Of a DNA stretch of 44,271 nucleotides, positions 1 to 8,114 are shown one piece after another (the first letter of the stretch is position 1; every line of letters starts with the position of its first letter). The translations under genes and the position numbers were made by a program. This DNA comes from CAYUMU01 sp964445985 (GTDB taxonomy: Bacteria > Planctomycetota > Planctomycetia > Pirellulales > S012-138), in assembly GCA_964445985.1 (NCBI GenBank), contig CAYUMU010000059.1:1-44271 (forward strand), read 5' to 3'. A model generated the notes under the pieces. That model was not told the DNA's origin and did not search any database. It worked only from the letters and a program-made list of their open reading frames with translations.

Positions 1-290
1 GAAGAGGACTCGCACCTCTCTGGCCAAACACACGCACAGGCGCACTAGGGCAGGCGTGTCGCCTGCCACAATGCGGGACAAATCGGGATGCTCGCCGTTC
101 TCCGTGACAATCGGCGACTGCTTACGTTCCGCGGTCAGGCCCTTCGCCTGGGCTCATTGTCCTCCCGCATTGCATGCTTACGCCAGTGGGCGTAGCATGG
201 CACCCACACGATTGAGCCTCGTGTGTAATCTGCCCTGTTATTGACTTGTGCATCCCGTACTGCTTTGCGGGCGGCTTGCAACCGCTTGCC
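1..290. other. Gap at the window edge, no supported gene
   Basis: No convincing coding frame is seen. The only clear structure is a perfect 8-bp inverted repeat with a 3-nt loop (arms at 49-56 and 60-67). It has no T-tract on either side. It lies downstream of the minus-strand dihydrolipoamide dehydrogenase gene, so it could be a transcript-end hairpin, but it is over 220 bp from that stop codon. Confidence 0.4.
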
Positions 291-1712
291 TTACTTCTTC
301 ACCGGCCGGTAAATCTCCGTTGCCGTGCCGAGGATCAATTCCGCCGCGAAGCCCAGGGTTTCGCCCGTGGTGGGGTGGGGGTGGATGGATTCGGCCAGGT
401 CGCGGGCCGTGCAGCCGGTTTCCATGGCCACCACGGCTTCGGCGATGAGGTCGCCCGCGTTGACGCCCACGATGCCCACGCCCAGGATGCGTTCGGTTTC
501 GGGGTCGAGGATCACCTTGGTCAGGCCCTCGGTGCGGCCCAGGGCGACCGCTTTGCCGCTGGCGGCCCAGGGGTAGCGGGCCACTTCGACCTTGCGGCCT
601 TCTTTGTTGGCCTGGCTTTCGGTGAGGCCGGCCCAGGCGATTTCGGGATCGGTGAAGACCACGGCCGGAATGGCGCGGGGGTCAAAGGCGGCGGGCTCGC
701 CGGCCAGGGCTTCCACGGCCACCTTGCCTTCGTGGCTGGCTTTGTGGGCCAGCATGGGTTCGCCAGCGATATCGCCGATGGCCAAAATGTGCGGGTCGTG
801 CGTGTGTTGCTTGTCGTCGGTGAGCACGGCAAAGCCGCGCTGGTCGAGTTGAACCTTGGTGTTTTCCAGGCCCAGGTCTTTGCTGTTGGGGCGGCGGCCG
901 ATCGAGACTAGCACGCGGGAGAACTTTTCGGTGCGTTTGCCTTCGGCCGATTCGAACTCGACTTCGACGGCGTCGCCGACATCTTTGACCCCCAGCACCT
1001 TGGTATCGAGGTACAGGTTGGCGAACGACTTTTCCAGCCGCTTGTGCAGCGGTTTCACCAGGTCGCGGTCGGCGCCTGGCAGCAGCCCTGAGGTTAGCTC
1101 GACGACCGAAACCTTGGTGCCCAGGGCCGCGTAGACGGAGCCCATCTCGAGCCCAATGTAACCGCCGCCAACCACGAGCAGCGACTCGGGGATATCGGGC
1201 AGATCGAGGGCGCCGGTGCTGTCCATCACGCGGGGCGAATCGATGCTAATGCCGGGGATTTTGGTGGGAATGGAGCCCGTGGCCAGGATGCAGTGTTTGA
1301 ATGTCAGCTCGTCGCCCTCGCGGGTAGCGGGGTCGCCGCCCGAAAGCTTGAGCGTGGTGGAACTTGTGAACTGCGCCCGGGCGTGAATCACCTTCACCTT
1401 GCGCTGCTTGGCCAACTGCTTGAGGCCGCCGGTGAGGGCGCCGATGACCTTTTCTTTGCGGGCTCGGAGGGCGTCAATTTCGATCTGCGGGGAGGAAAAT
1501 TTGACGCCCCAGTCGGCCATTTCGTGGCTTTCGCTAATCACCCGAGCCACGTGCAGCAGCGCTTTGGAAGGGATGCAGCCGCGGAGCAGGCAGGTGCCTC
1601 CCAGGCGAGGATCGGCCTCGACGATGGTGGTTTCCATGCCCATATCGGCAGCCAGGAAGGCGGCCGCATAACCACCAGGACCACCGCCAATGACGACAAG
1701 TTCGGACTGCAT
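291..1712 (-). CDS. lpdA: Dihydrolipoamide dehydrogenase (E3)
   Basis: Cytoplasmic FAD flavoenzyme that re-oxidises dihydrolipoamide of 2-oxoacid dehydrogenase complexes or the glycine cleavage system, passing electrons to NAD+. The 473-residue length is normal for the family. Seen in the sequence: an N-terminal FAD-binding GGGPGGYAAA (about residues 9-18), the redox disulfide GGTCLLRGCIPSK (C41 and C46, C-x4-C), a second dinucleotide-binding glycine motif VVGGGYIGLEMGS near residue 180, an AIGD FAD motif, and a C-terminal HPHPTTGE carrying the His-Glu pair that assists the active site of the partner subunit. The LR inside the redox motif differs from the common NV but does not touch the cysteines. 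The start ATG is preceded by a purine-rich GAGAGAG. No E1 or E2 gene is next to it, so the complex it serves cannot be told. Confidence 0.95.
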   Translation of the reverse strand: MQSELVVIGGGPGGYAAAFLAADMGMETTIVEADPRLGGTCLLRGCIPSKALLHVARVISESHEMADWGVKFSSPQIEIDALRARKEKVIGALTGGLKQLAKQRKVKVIHARAQFTSSTTLKLSGGDPATREGDELTFKHCILATGSIPTKIPGISIDSPRVMDSTGALDLPDIPESLLVVGGGYIGLEMGSVYAALGTKVSVVELTSGLLPGADRDLVKPLHKRLEKSFANLYLDTKVLGVKDVGDAVEVEFESAEGKRTEKFSRVLVSIGRRPNSKDLGLENTKVQLDQRGFAVLTDDKQHTHDPHILAIGDIAGEPMLAHKASHEGKVAVEALAGEPAAFDPRAIPAVVFTDPEIAWAGLTESQANKEGRKVEVARYPWAASGKAVALGRTEGLTKVILDPETERILGVGIVGVNAGDLIAEAVVAMETGCTARDLAESIHPHPTTGETLGFAAELILGTATEIYRPVKK

Positions 1713-2316
1713 GTTAGCGTAACTCTCTCTATCTACAGTGCTTCAATGGACCAAGCTGCTGTCACCCCGGCGGCCCAAGAGGAACCAATTTGGCGCTTAC
1801 TCGGCCGGCGGGGAGCCGCGACAAAAGTTGTGATTCGAAGAACTCGCCCATCTTAGCCGCGCCCTCCCTAACCGAAAATGGGCGAAAACCGAACATCGGG
1901 ACGGAAAGTAGGCCCAGGGGGGCTCGGCAGGTGGTGGCTGGGAGTCGGCCCCCCCAAGCGTAACTTCCTGATTGGCAGGATCACGGTGGGGGTCGATTGA
2001 CGCAGGGCGAAGTCTTTGCCGCCGCGTTGTCCCCAAGCCTGCCCTCCCCGAGGGAGCGGCAGAAAGAATCGCCGACTTCTGGCTCAGGGCCGTGGAGATA
2101 GTACACTTAGGCAGAGAGGCGGCTCCTTGGGTCCCAATGCGTTTTACGCGCCAAGTGCGGGGGGCAACTACGGGGGGCAGACAATCGCAGCCGTTCCGTC
2201 GCTCGTCTCGTTCGTTATTCATTTTTGTTCCCGTTGCCTACCTTCCCGGGTCGGCAGAAGCGGGGGACTCGATTCCATCGAGAGCGGCCAATTTACCGGT
2301 GTTCACCTATCTGACC
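1713..2316. other. Long divergent intergenic region
   Basis: About 600 bp between the divergent lpdA and FHA-regulator genes. A plus-strand frame runs from a TTG at 1972 into the regulator, but its first 115 codons give low-complexity Arg/Pro/Ser-rich peptide with no domain. It is treated as an upstream untranslated region. It presumably holds the promoters of both genes. No promoter consensus or operator was clear enough to mark. Confidence 0.4.
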
Positions 2317-4140
2317 ATGTCCGCGGGTCCCAAGGTTGGGGCGAGCATTTTGCTGGGTGATGCAGCGCAGAAAGTGCGCATCGGCCGCCAGGCAGATTGC
2401 GATATCCAACTGGAAGACGCCGTTTGTTCGCGCCTTCACGCGGAACTGTCGCAACTCGCCGGGCAATGGCGGATTAGCGACCGCAGCCGAAACGGCACGT
2501 ACGTGAACGATGAACGGGTCGAAGAGCAAATTTTGGCCGACGGTGATACCCTCCGGATGGGCAAAATCGAGTTCACCTTCCACCAATCGGCGCAATCGCC
2601 CACCACCGTGGAACGCTTGCAGTCCGCTGGTTTTGCGGAAGCGGCGCCGGCAGCGGAGCCGGCCGACGAGCCAACCTTGCAAGCTTCGCTCTCCACGCTC
2701 TCCGCGGCCGCGCTCGACTACAAAGATTTGTGCCGGCTCACCCTGAAGTTGCTAAACGATGACGGCGTCGAGCAGGACCATGGTTCGTTGGCGCTCGATT
2801 TTTTGCACAATCGGCTGGGCGCGACGTCGGTGGCCTGGTTGGAGTGGGGAAGGGGCGAGACGCCGCGCCCTCGACTGCAACTGCCCGACTCCGACCTTGC
2901 CCCCAAGCTCAGTGCGTCGTTGCAGTTTTTGTTGCTGGAACAAGGGCGACCGGTTTGGACCAGCCATCAATTGCCGGCCGACTGCCGCTCGGGCGTGACC
3001 GACAGCCTGTGGGCGCCGATCGCCGTCGGCGACCAGATTGTGGCCGTTTTATTCGCAGGCGTATCGCACGGGTTGTTTCGGCAGAACCACTTCGATCTTG
3101 TGGTGGGGCTATCGCGAATCATTTCTGAAGCGCGCCGCCGGAACCTCGAACGATGGGCCCGCGATATTCCCCCCAGGTCTGGCCTGCTGCTGGATGCCTG
3201 GCCCGACCATGTGCTGGGGGCGAGCCCCGCGGCCACGCAGTTGCGAACGCAAATTTCGGCCGCTTCGCAGCGGGCTGTGGTTGTGCTCAGCGGCGAACGG
3301 GGCGTGGAGTTTGAACTGCTGGTGCGGCAGCTACAGCGCGAGGCTGGCGGCAACCCGCTGCCTGCCTTGCGTTTTTCGGCTGCCGACTTGAACCGTGTGG
3401 ACGCAGCTCAAAGCGGCTTGCCTGGTCGTGCCTGGAAGCTGTTGGAGCAGGGCAGAAACAGCGGGGCGGTCGTTTGGATTTCGGACATCGAACAATTAAC
3501 GGCCCGCGGCCAAACGCGTTTGGCCGACCTGCTGCAACGGCATGGCGAGTTCGACGAGCGCGCGGCAGGGGCGGCCGAAGCAGAACGCCACCCCCCGGCG
3601 CCGGGCGACAGCCTGCGCGGGCCGCTGTGGCTGATTCTGTCGGGCGAGCTTGCTCAAGACCGCCAGGGCGGTAGTGCCGGAGGTAGTGCCGAATGGATGC
3701 GGTGGTTAACTGCTCGGAAAGTGACCGTGCCGCCGCTGCGCGATCGAGAGCTGGATGTTGAAGCCTGGCTCGATCATTTTCTGGCGGCCATGCCACATGG
3801 TTTGAGTCTGCCAAAACGCTTGCTGACTCCCGCGGCCCGCAGCGTGCTGTTGGCCCATCGATGGCCGGGCAATCTGGTGGAGCTCCAGGCCACGCTGGCC
3901 GCGGCCATGCTGCGCGGCCCGCAGCCAACCATCGCGCCGGAGGACTTCCATTTGAGCCCCCTGGCGCCCGGCGAGGCTGGTTTCGATACGCTGCGCTGGT
4001 CGATCTGGGAACAGCGGCTCGTGGAGGCGGCCATTCATCAGACCGGGGGCAACATCGCCGAGGCCGCGCGATTGCTAGGAATTGGCCGGGCTACGCTGTA
4101 TCGCAAACTGGAAGCCCAGGGACGTGACGATGTCGAATAG
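2317..4140 (+). CDS. FHA-GAF-like-AAA(degenerate)-Fis regulator
   Basis: A 607-residue protein built like a sigma-54 enhancer-binding regulator but with a decayed motor. Residues 1-95 are an FHA phosphothreonine-binding domain (GRQADCDI at 23-30, SRLHAEL at 38-44, SRNGTYVN at 57-64). Residues about 130-280 look GAF-like. Residues 298-535 follow the AAA+ core: GASPAA at 301-306, PPLRDRELD at 472-480 and WPGNLVEL at 516-523 are the usual landmarks. The Walker A position reads SGERGVEFE, with no GKT/GKE. The GAFTGA sigma-54 contact loop is absent, and the sensor-II Arg is Val (WPGNLVEL instead of WPGNVREL). Residues 563-602 form a Fis-type helix-turn-helix (GGNIAEAARLLGIGRATLYR). I infer DNA binding controlled by a phosphoprotein without ATP-driven sigma-54 activation. 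The ATG at 2317 was chosen because FHA similarity begins just after it; GTG 2299 is an alternative. Confidence 0.8.
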   Translation: MSAGPKVGASILLGDAAQKVRIGRQADCDIQLEDAVCSRLHAELSQLAGQWRISDRSRNGTYVNDERVEEQILADGDTLRMGKIEFTFHQSAQSPTTVERLQSAGFAEAAPAAEPADEPTLQASLSTLSAAALDYKDLCRLTLKLLNDDGVEQDHGSLALDFLHNRLGATSVAWLEWGRGETPRPRLQLPDSDLAPKLSASLQFLLLEQGRPVWTSHQLPADCRSGVTDSLWAPIAVGDQIVAVLFAGVSHGLFRQNHFDLVVGLSRIISEARRRNLERWARDIPPRSGLLLDAWPDHVLGASPAATQLRTQISAASQRAVVVLSGERGVEFELLVRQLQREAGGNPLPALRFSAADLNRVDAAQSGLPGRAWKLLEQGRNSGAVVWISDIEQLTARGQTRLADLLQRHGEFDERAAGAAEAERHPPAPGDSLRGPLWLILSGELAQDRQGGSAGGSAEWMRWLTARKVTVPPLRDRELDVEAWLDHFLAAMPHGLSLPKRLLTPAARSVLLAHRWPGNLVELQATLAAAMLRGPQPTIAPEDFHLSPLAPGEAGFDTLRWSIWEQRLVEAAIHQTGGNIAEAARLLGIGRATLYRKLEAQGRDDVE

Positions 4141-4281
4141 CCCCCTGGCGCGGATGAGCCTGTGAGCCCGTACAACATGGCCGACGATCGACATCAACCG
4201 GTTGCGAGGCGCCCGGCTTCGGGGCAAACTGCGGACTGTGCCTGTTGAACCATCGCCCCCCCATCACGAGGAACCCCCACC

Positions 4282-5049
4282 ATGATCCCTTGCTTTGATT
4301 TAACTGGCCGCGGAGTTTTGGTGACCGGTGGCAGCAAAGGCCTGGGAAAGGCGATGGCCCGGGCGTTTTCGCTGGCGGGCGCCAATGTGTTCATTTGCAG
4401 CCGCCACGAAGACGAGCTCAAGGAAGCCATGGCCGACATCTGCGCCGGCACTCAGCATCGTCACGGGTATTGCGTGGCCGATCTTAGCCAACGCGACCAA
4501 TGCGCCACGGTGGTGGAGGCGGCCAAGAAGTCCATTGGCCATGTCGATATTTTGATCAACAACGCCGGCGGCAATGTGCCCGAACCGATCGACGGGATTA
4601 CCGACGCCAATTGGGATCGGATCGTGGAGCTCAATTTCAGTTCGTGCATGGCGATGAGCCGCGCGGTGACGCCCGGCATGAAAGAAAAGAAGTGGGGGCG
4701 AATCGTGCACATTAGCTCGATCATGGCCCTGGGGTCGAAAGAAGGCCGGCATGCCTACTCGGGCACCAAGGCGGCCCTGATTGGCATGTGCCGTTCCATG
4801 GCCTTGGAACTGGGACCGTTTGGGATCACGGTCAACTGCATCGCGCCGGGACCTTTCCTGACCGATCTGCCGGGCAAATTGCTGAGCGATGCCGAGAAGG
4901 CTCACTTTGCCGATCGCACGGCCCTGGGGCGTTGGGGCGATCCCAAAGAAATGATGGGGCCTGTATTGCTGCTGGCCAGCGATGCCGGCAGCTACATCAC
5001 GGGCACCACGCTCGTGGTCGATGGCGGCACCATGTGCAAGACCTTTTAA
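4282..5049 (+). CDS. SDR-family NAD(P)-dependent oxidoreductase
   Basis: Classical short-chain dehydrogenase/reductase of 255 residues, the usual length. The cofactor loop TGGSKGLG is at 15-22, NNAGG at 93-97, the catalytic Ser at 145-146 (HISSIMA), and the Tyr-Lys pair Y159 and K163 (YSGTK). The C-terminal YITGTTLVVDGG is the usual SDR ending. The sequence resembles the gluconate 5-dehydrogenase and FabG-like group, which reduce or oxidise sugar acids or 3-oxoacyl thioesters. The substrate cannot be read from the sequence. The start ATG follows an AGGA at good spacing. It stands alone between the regulator and the convergent lipoprotein gene. Confidence 0.9.
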   Translation: MIPCFDLTGRGVLVTGGSKGLGKAMARAFSLAGANVFICSRHEDELKEAMADICAGTQHRHGYCVADLSQRDQCATVVEAAKKSIGHVDILINNAGGNVPEPIDGITDANWDRIVELNFSSCMAMSRAVTPGMKEKKWGRIVHISSIMALGSKEGRHAYSGTKAALIGMCRSMALELGPFGITVNCIAPGPFLTDLPGKLLSDAEKAHFADRTALGRWGDPKEMMGPVLLLASDAGSYITGTTLVVDGGTMCKTF

Positions 5050-5149
5050 TCGGCCCGCTCGGCCGATGCCCCGGCAGGGGCCAAGCGTTTCCCTACCGTG
5101 GGTAGCCCCCTTGAATAAATGGGCGCATTCAAAGCTGTTGGCAACCGCG

Positions 5150-5189
5150 CGAAAAATCACCCTTCCCGAAACGGTTCGGGAAGGGTGAT
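5150..5189 (-). terminator. Strong intrinsic terminator (minus strand)
   Basis: A perfect 15-bp stem (arms 5156-5170 and 5175-5189) with a 4-nt loop ACGG. On the minus strand it is followed by a run of five T (complement of 5152-5156). It lies about 70 bp downstream of the stop of the minus-strand lipoprotein gene and suits that transcript. It sits between convergent genes, so the hairpin may also slow transcription from the SDR gene, although the plus strand has no T-tract after it. Confidence 0.85.
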
Positions 5190-5259
5190 GGAATTCGCTG
5201 TTCGATTGGCAGTGCGGACAGGCGCTGCCCGGCAAGTCAAATCAGGTCGCCCAGCCAAC

Positions 5260-5598
5260 CTATTCGGGTTTGACGTCCGGCTTCACTTCGGGTTTGACGT
5301 CCGGCTTTACTTCGGGATTGAGAACCGTGGGGTCGAGCTGGAGCTCGATCTTGGGATTGGGAACTTCCGGAGTTACCGGCGGAGCCGTCGGGGTCACCGG
5401 AGGGGTGATCTCGGGCTCGATGCTCGGCATGGGATCCGTGGTCACGGGCGGTTTGGCATCGGTGTCCGGGGGAGTGACCTCGGGGGTGGTCTTGTTGATG
5501 TCCGGGCTTTGACCCTTGGGGTTTGGCTCATCGGTGTTGCCACAACCGAGAACAAAGCTCAGGCTGAACACGGCCGCCAAAGTGCCTAGCGTCTTCAT
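5260..5598 (-). CDS. Small Pro/Thr-rich lipoprotein
   Basis: A predicted 112-residue exported lipoprotein of unknown function. It has a short Lys-containing N-terminus, a hydrophobic stretch and a lipobox ending FVLGC with Cys near residue 19. The remainder is a low-complexity Pro/Thr/Glu/Asp chain with no folded domain, ending in repeats of VKPDVKPE. The start is set by AAGGA eight bases upstream of the ATG at 5598. A longer frame begins 15 codons earlier but lacks a comparable ribosome site. It resembles its neighbour at 5980-6129 in plan (lipobox with GCG, then a disordered acidic/proline tail). The chain may act as a periplasmic or envelope spacer, but no partner is visible. Confidence 0.75.
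   Translation of the reverse strand: MKTLGTLAAVFSLSFVLGCGNTDEPNPKGQSPDINKTTPEVTPPDTDAKPPVTTDPMPSIEPEITPPVTPTAPPVTPEVPNPKIELQLDPTVLNPEVKPDVKPEVKPDVKPE
5263..5310. repeat. 24-bp tandem repeat inside a lipoprotein gene
   Basis: Two 24-bp copies (5263-5286 and 5287-5310) differing by one base, followed by a partial third copy. Each encodes the octapeptide VKPDVKPE in the C-terminal tail. The in-frame unit would allow tail length to vary by slippage. Confidence 0.85.
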
Positions 5599-5866
5599 AG
5601 TTATTTCCTTAAAAGAAATTGCTGAAGCGGGGAAGAAGGTCACGGCAACGCGGCCGCGGCAACTTCTTCACATTCACGATCGCCTGGGGGCAGGGCAAGT
5701 TCATGGCCCCGCGGGATTGCCGAGCACTGCTTCGCCACGCGGCGTTGGCTCGGCCAATCCAATAACGGGGCAACTCAATCGCGATTTACGCGACATGAAT
5801 TTGCCTTGCGCGGCAGACGGTTGGTTCCTTTCGCCCAACGGCAAGTCAGGCGAAGGGAAACGGCAA

Positions 5867-5900
5867 GCGTTCAAGAGAGCGTGTTGGCTCTCTTGAACGC
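5867..5900. terminator. Perfect 14-bp hairpin, terminator-like
   Basis: Arms 5867-5880 and 5887-5900 pair perfectly around a 6-nt loop. Neither flank carries a real T-tract, so intrinsic termination is uncertain. The position, downstream of the 5980-6129 lipoprotein gene, suggests a transcript end or RNA-stabilising structure. Confidence 0.5.
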
Positions 5901-5907
5901 CGCACGG

Positions 5908-5939
5908 GGTACATCAAAAGCACGAGGTACATCAAAAGC
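5908..5939. repeat. Direct repeat of GGTACATCAAAAGC
   Basis: The same 14 bases occur at 5908-5921 and 5926-5939, separated by four bases. They lie between two hairpins downstream of a lipoprotein gene. No function is evident. Confidence 0.7.
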
Positions 5940-5964
5940 TCTGGGGCACGACAAAGTTGTGCCC
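5936..5964 (-). terminator. Hairpin plus T-run after the second lipoprotein gene
   Basis: Arms 5956-5964 and 5944-5952 (9 bp, one G-U pair, 3-nt loop). On the minus strand a TTTT follows within seven bases. It begins 16 bp after the stop codon of the lipoprotein gene, as expected for an intrinsic terminator of moderate strength. Confidence 0.55.
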
Positions 5965-5979
5965 GCGGGAACCGCACAC

Positions 5980-6129
5980 TTACGGGGCGGGGTCCATGGG
6001 GGCCGGGTCCGGAGTGGGGTTGGTGCCATCGGCGGGCTTGGCGGGGGGGGCGGGATCGGGGGCCTTTTCGCCGCAGCCGACGGTCATGCTGAAACCAACC
6101 AAAGCCAACATAACGAGCAAATTACGCAT
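5980..6129 (-). CDS. Very small Pro-rich lipoprotein
   Basis: A 49-residue predicted lipoprotein: N-terminus MRN, a hydrophobic segment, lipobox MTVGC with the lipidated Cys near residue 19, then about 30 residues rich in Pro, Ala and Asp. There is no domain. The ATG at 6129 is chosen because AGGGA lies just upstream and the signal peptide begins there. It has the same plan as the 5260-5598 gene and may be a small paralogue. It is divergent from the sigma-factor gene across 268 bp. Confidence 0.6.
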   Translation of the reverse strand: MRNLLVMLALVGFSMTVGCGEKAPDPAPPAKPADGTNPTPDPAPMDPAP

Positions 6130-6397
6130 TTTCTGGTCCCTGTGATATGGGGAGGAATGCACGGGAGAACCGCGGCCTACACAAACCGCAGGGTAGCCCC
6201 CCTCTACACAAGAAGACCCGGAGGCGGCGCGAGATATTCCCGAGGTTGGGGAAAAAATTAAGAAATTGTTTGGGCCGGGCGAATTGCGCGGTCGGTGGTC
6301 GGGGGCAAATCGCGCAAAAAAACCAGAATCGTTTCATTGCCGTGGCGAATTCGGGAATAATACGAGCACATTAGGAATCTTCTTGGATAGCCGGGTA

Positions 6398-7078
6398 ATG
6401 TCTTCAAACGCACCCCAACCTCCCAATCCGCCAGCCACCGCTGGATCGACGGTGTCGATCGCAGCTCTCGTTGCGCGGCATCACGTGGAATTGTATGGGT
6501 ATGCGTTTGGACTTACGGGCGATCGGATCGACGCGGAAGATTTGGTGCAGCAGGTCTTCCTTGTGGCGCACGCCCGACTGCACCAATTGCAGCAGCCAGC
6601 GGCCGCCCGGGGTTGGCTCTACACCATCTTGCGAAATACCTACTTGAAAGACAGGCGGCGGCAGAGCAATCGACCGGGCGTGGATCCAGAAGTCGATCTG
6701 GACACCCTCCCCGACGATCGCATAGAAGACAATGAAGACAATTTGGAAATCGAGGGCATTGATCGCGAGCAGCTGCAAGCGGCGCTGAACGCCTTGCCCG
6801 ACGAGTTCCGCGTGGTGGTGTTGATGTTTTACTTTGAAGATAGTTCGTATCGGCAAATTGCGGAGCAACTGGGAATACCGTCGGGCACGGTGATGAGTCG
6901 GTTGTCGCGAGCCAAGCAGTTTTTGCGGCAGCGTCTCCGCGAAGCCCAATTGCGAAACGAAGCCGCCGTAACCAGCAAAGCCCAAGCGCCGAGCAACGCT
7001 CCGTTACCCAGTGAAATTCAGTCGCCCCGTAGCGGCGGCAGCCGAGCGCCTGCCCGGCACCAGCCAAGGGATCATTAA
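6398..7078 (+). CDS. ECF-like RNA polymerase sigma factor
   Basis: A 226-residue sigma-70 family factor of the extracytoplasmic-function type. Region 2 is at about residues 20-85 (ELYGYAFGLTGDRIDAEDLV, then WLYTILRNTYLKDRRR). Region 4 is at about 120-175, with the helix-turn-helix SSYRQIAEQLGIPSGTVMSR. No region 1.1 or 3 is present. The C-terminal 45 residues are a disordered Ser/Pro/Ala tail. The ATG at 6398 is used because similarity begins shortly after it; the frame remains open upstream but without recognisable protein. Its stop overlaps the start of the next gene (TAATG), so the two are translationally coupled, the usual arrangement for a sigma factor with its anti-sigma partner. Confidence 0.88.
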   Translation: MSSNAPQPPNPPATAGSTVSIAALVARHHVELYGYAFGLTGDRIDAEDLVQQVFLVAHARLHQLQQPAAARGWLYTILRNTYLKDRRRQSNRPGVDPEVDLDTLPDDRIEDNEDNLEIEGIDREQLQAALNALPDEFRVVVLMFYFEDSSYRQIAEQLGIPSGTVMSRLSRAKQFLRQRLREAQLRNEAAVTSKAQAPSNAPLPSEIQSPRSGGSRAPARHQPRDH

Positions 7079-7962
7079 TGGACCAGCAAACTCGCGACCA
7101 ACTCGAAGTTTGCCGTCCTGGCCACCAGGATTGGGAAGACGCTGACCTTGCGCAGCTGGCGGAAGAACTGCGCGGCGACCCCAGCCTGCGCGATCTGGCA
7201 GCGCATTTGGAAGAAATTGACGAAGCCGTCGTGGCCGCCTTGTACGATGTTTCGCCACCGCCAGGCCTGGCGGCGCGGATCATGGCCCGGCTCGATGCTT
7301 GCGAAAGCCAGGCCCAAGCTGTTTCCGCGGCTCCCCCCACTGCCCAGGTGGTGGAAATGCGGGTGAGCATGGAGGGAGCCGTCGTTGGCCACGAAGCCTC
7401 GCCGGCAACTGGCAATATGGCCGCAAAGGTTGCCGCCCCAGCGACCGCCGTTTCCTCGCCAGCGGTTATTCGCTCAACATCTCGTCGTCGCTGGTTGGCG
7501 GTTGCCGCCACGGCGGCGGCGGCCTTGGTTGCGGCCACTCTCTTCTGGCCCTCGGGCGATGCGGCCCATCGCGTCGCGCAGATTGTGGAAGCAGTCGAGC
7601 AGGTTTACAACCAGCAGCTCAAGGAGCATACCGGTTGGCAGTCGGGCGTTCCGGCCGGCAGCCATGCTTTGCCCCGCGAACTGAAGGCAAGACCGGTCGC
7701 CTGGCGGAACGCTCAACTTCTCGGGGCCGCCGCCGTGGCGTACGATGTGGTCGCCGCCGATGGCAGGCACGCGGTGCTGTTGGAAATTCCCGCCCGCGCC
7801 GCAGGGCTGCCTACCTCACCCCCGTACCAACCGCAGTCTTCCAGCGGGCGCTCCATCGCCGTCTGGAAACCTGGGGGGAGTGCTGTGTATTATGTGTTGG
7901 TGGTAGAAGGCACGCGCCGAGACTACCAAAGCTTTGTGGAATTAGGGCAGAACCTCACCTGA
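7078..7962 (+). CDS. Single-pass membrane protein, likely anti-sigma factor
   Basis: A 294-residue protein with a soluble N-terminal half (acidic, helical, residues 1-75), a Pro/Ala/Val linker, one transmembrane segment at about 139-157 preceded by RRR, and an extracytoplasmic domain of about 130 residues. It shares one base with the upstream sigma-factor gene, and this context is the main reason for calling it an anti-sigma factor. The HxxxCxxC zinc motif of ZAS-type anti-sigma factors is not present, so the mode of sigma binding would differ. The outer domain ends in a compact segment (SIAVWKPGGSAVYYVLVVEG) resembling the C-terminus of some periplasmic regulatory domains. It could instead be a membrane protein of other function co-expressed with the sigma factor. 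Confidence 0.65.
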   Translation: MDQQTRDQLEVCRPGHQDWEDADLAQLAEELRGDPSLRDLAAHLEEIDEAVVAALYDVSPPPGLAARIMARLDACESQAQAVSAAPPTAQVVEMRVSMEGAVVGHEASPATGNMAAKVAAPATAVSSPAVIRSTSRRRWLAVAATAAAALVAATLFWPSGDAAHRVAQIVEAVEQVYNQQLKEHTGWQSGVPAGSHALPRELKARPVAWRNAQLLGAAAVAYDVVAADGRHAVLLEIPARAAGLPTSPPYQPQSSSGRSIAVWKPGGSAVYYVLVVEGTRRDYQSFVELGQNLT

Positions 7963-8114
7963 ACCAGCGACTCGCTTTGAGGCGGTCGGTTGGTTTTCCG
8001 GCGATATCGGCGCCCTCGAGCCGTTCGTGGTTTTGCCAGCCACGCTGGCCAACGGGCGCACGCCGCGGCTGAAACCTACCGCGAACTCCTGCCTGCAAGG
8101 CTGACTCTTCCCCG

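Larger units (their letters stand above)
5599..5979. other. Gap between the two lipoprotein genes
   Basis: About 380 bp without a supported gene. It holds the promoter region of the 5260-5598 gene, the transcript-end hairpins of the 5980-6129 gene (marked separately) and a 14-bp direct repeat. Confidence 0.45.

Noticed and set aside
49..67. Hairpin at the window start as a terminator of lpdA
   Set aside because: No T-tract, and it is more than 220 bp from the stop codon; left as a structure only.
246..911. A 221-codon plus-strand frame opposite lpdA
   Set aside because: The Gly/Phe/His-rich translation mirrors lpdA codons; no motif.
1797..2222. A 141-codon minus-strand frame in the lpdA/FHA gap
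   Set aside because: Composition is Arg/Ser/Pro-rich and patternless; no ribosome site and no signal of a protein domain.
1972..2316. N-terminal extension of the FHA regulator from TTG 1972
   Set aside because: Arg/Pro/Ser-rich sequence without domain or ribosome site; the FHA domain begins right after ATG 2317.
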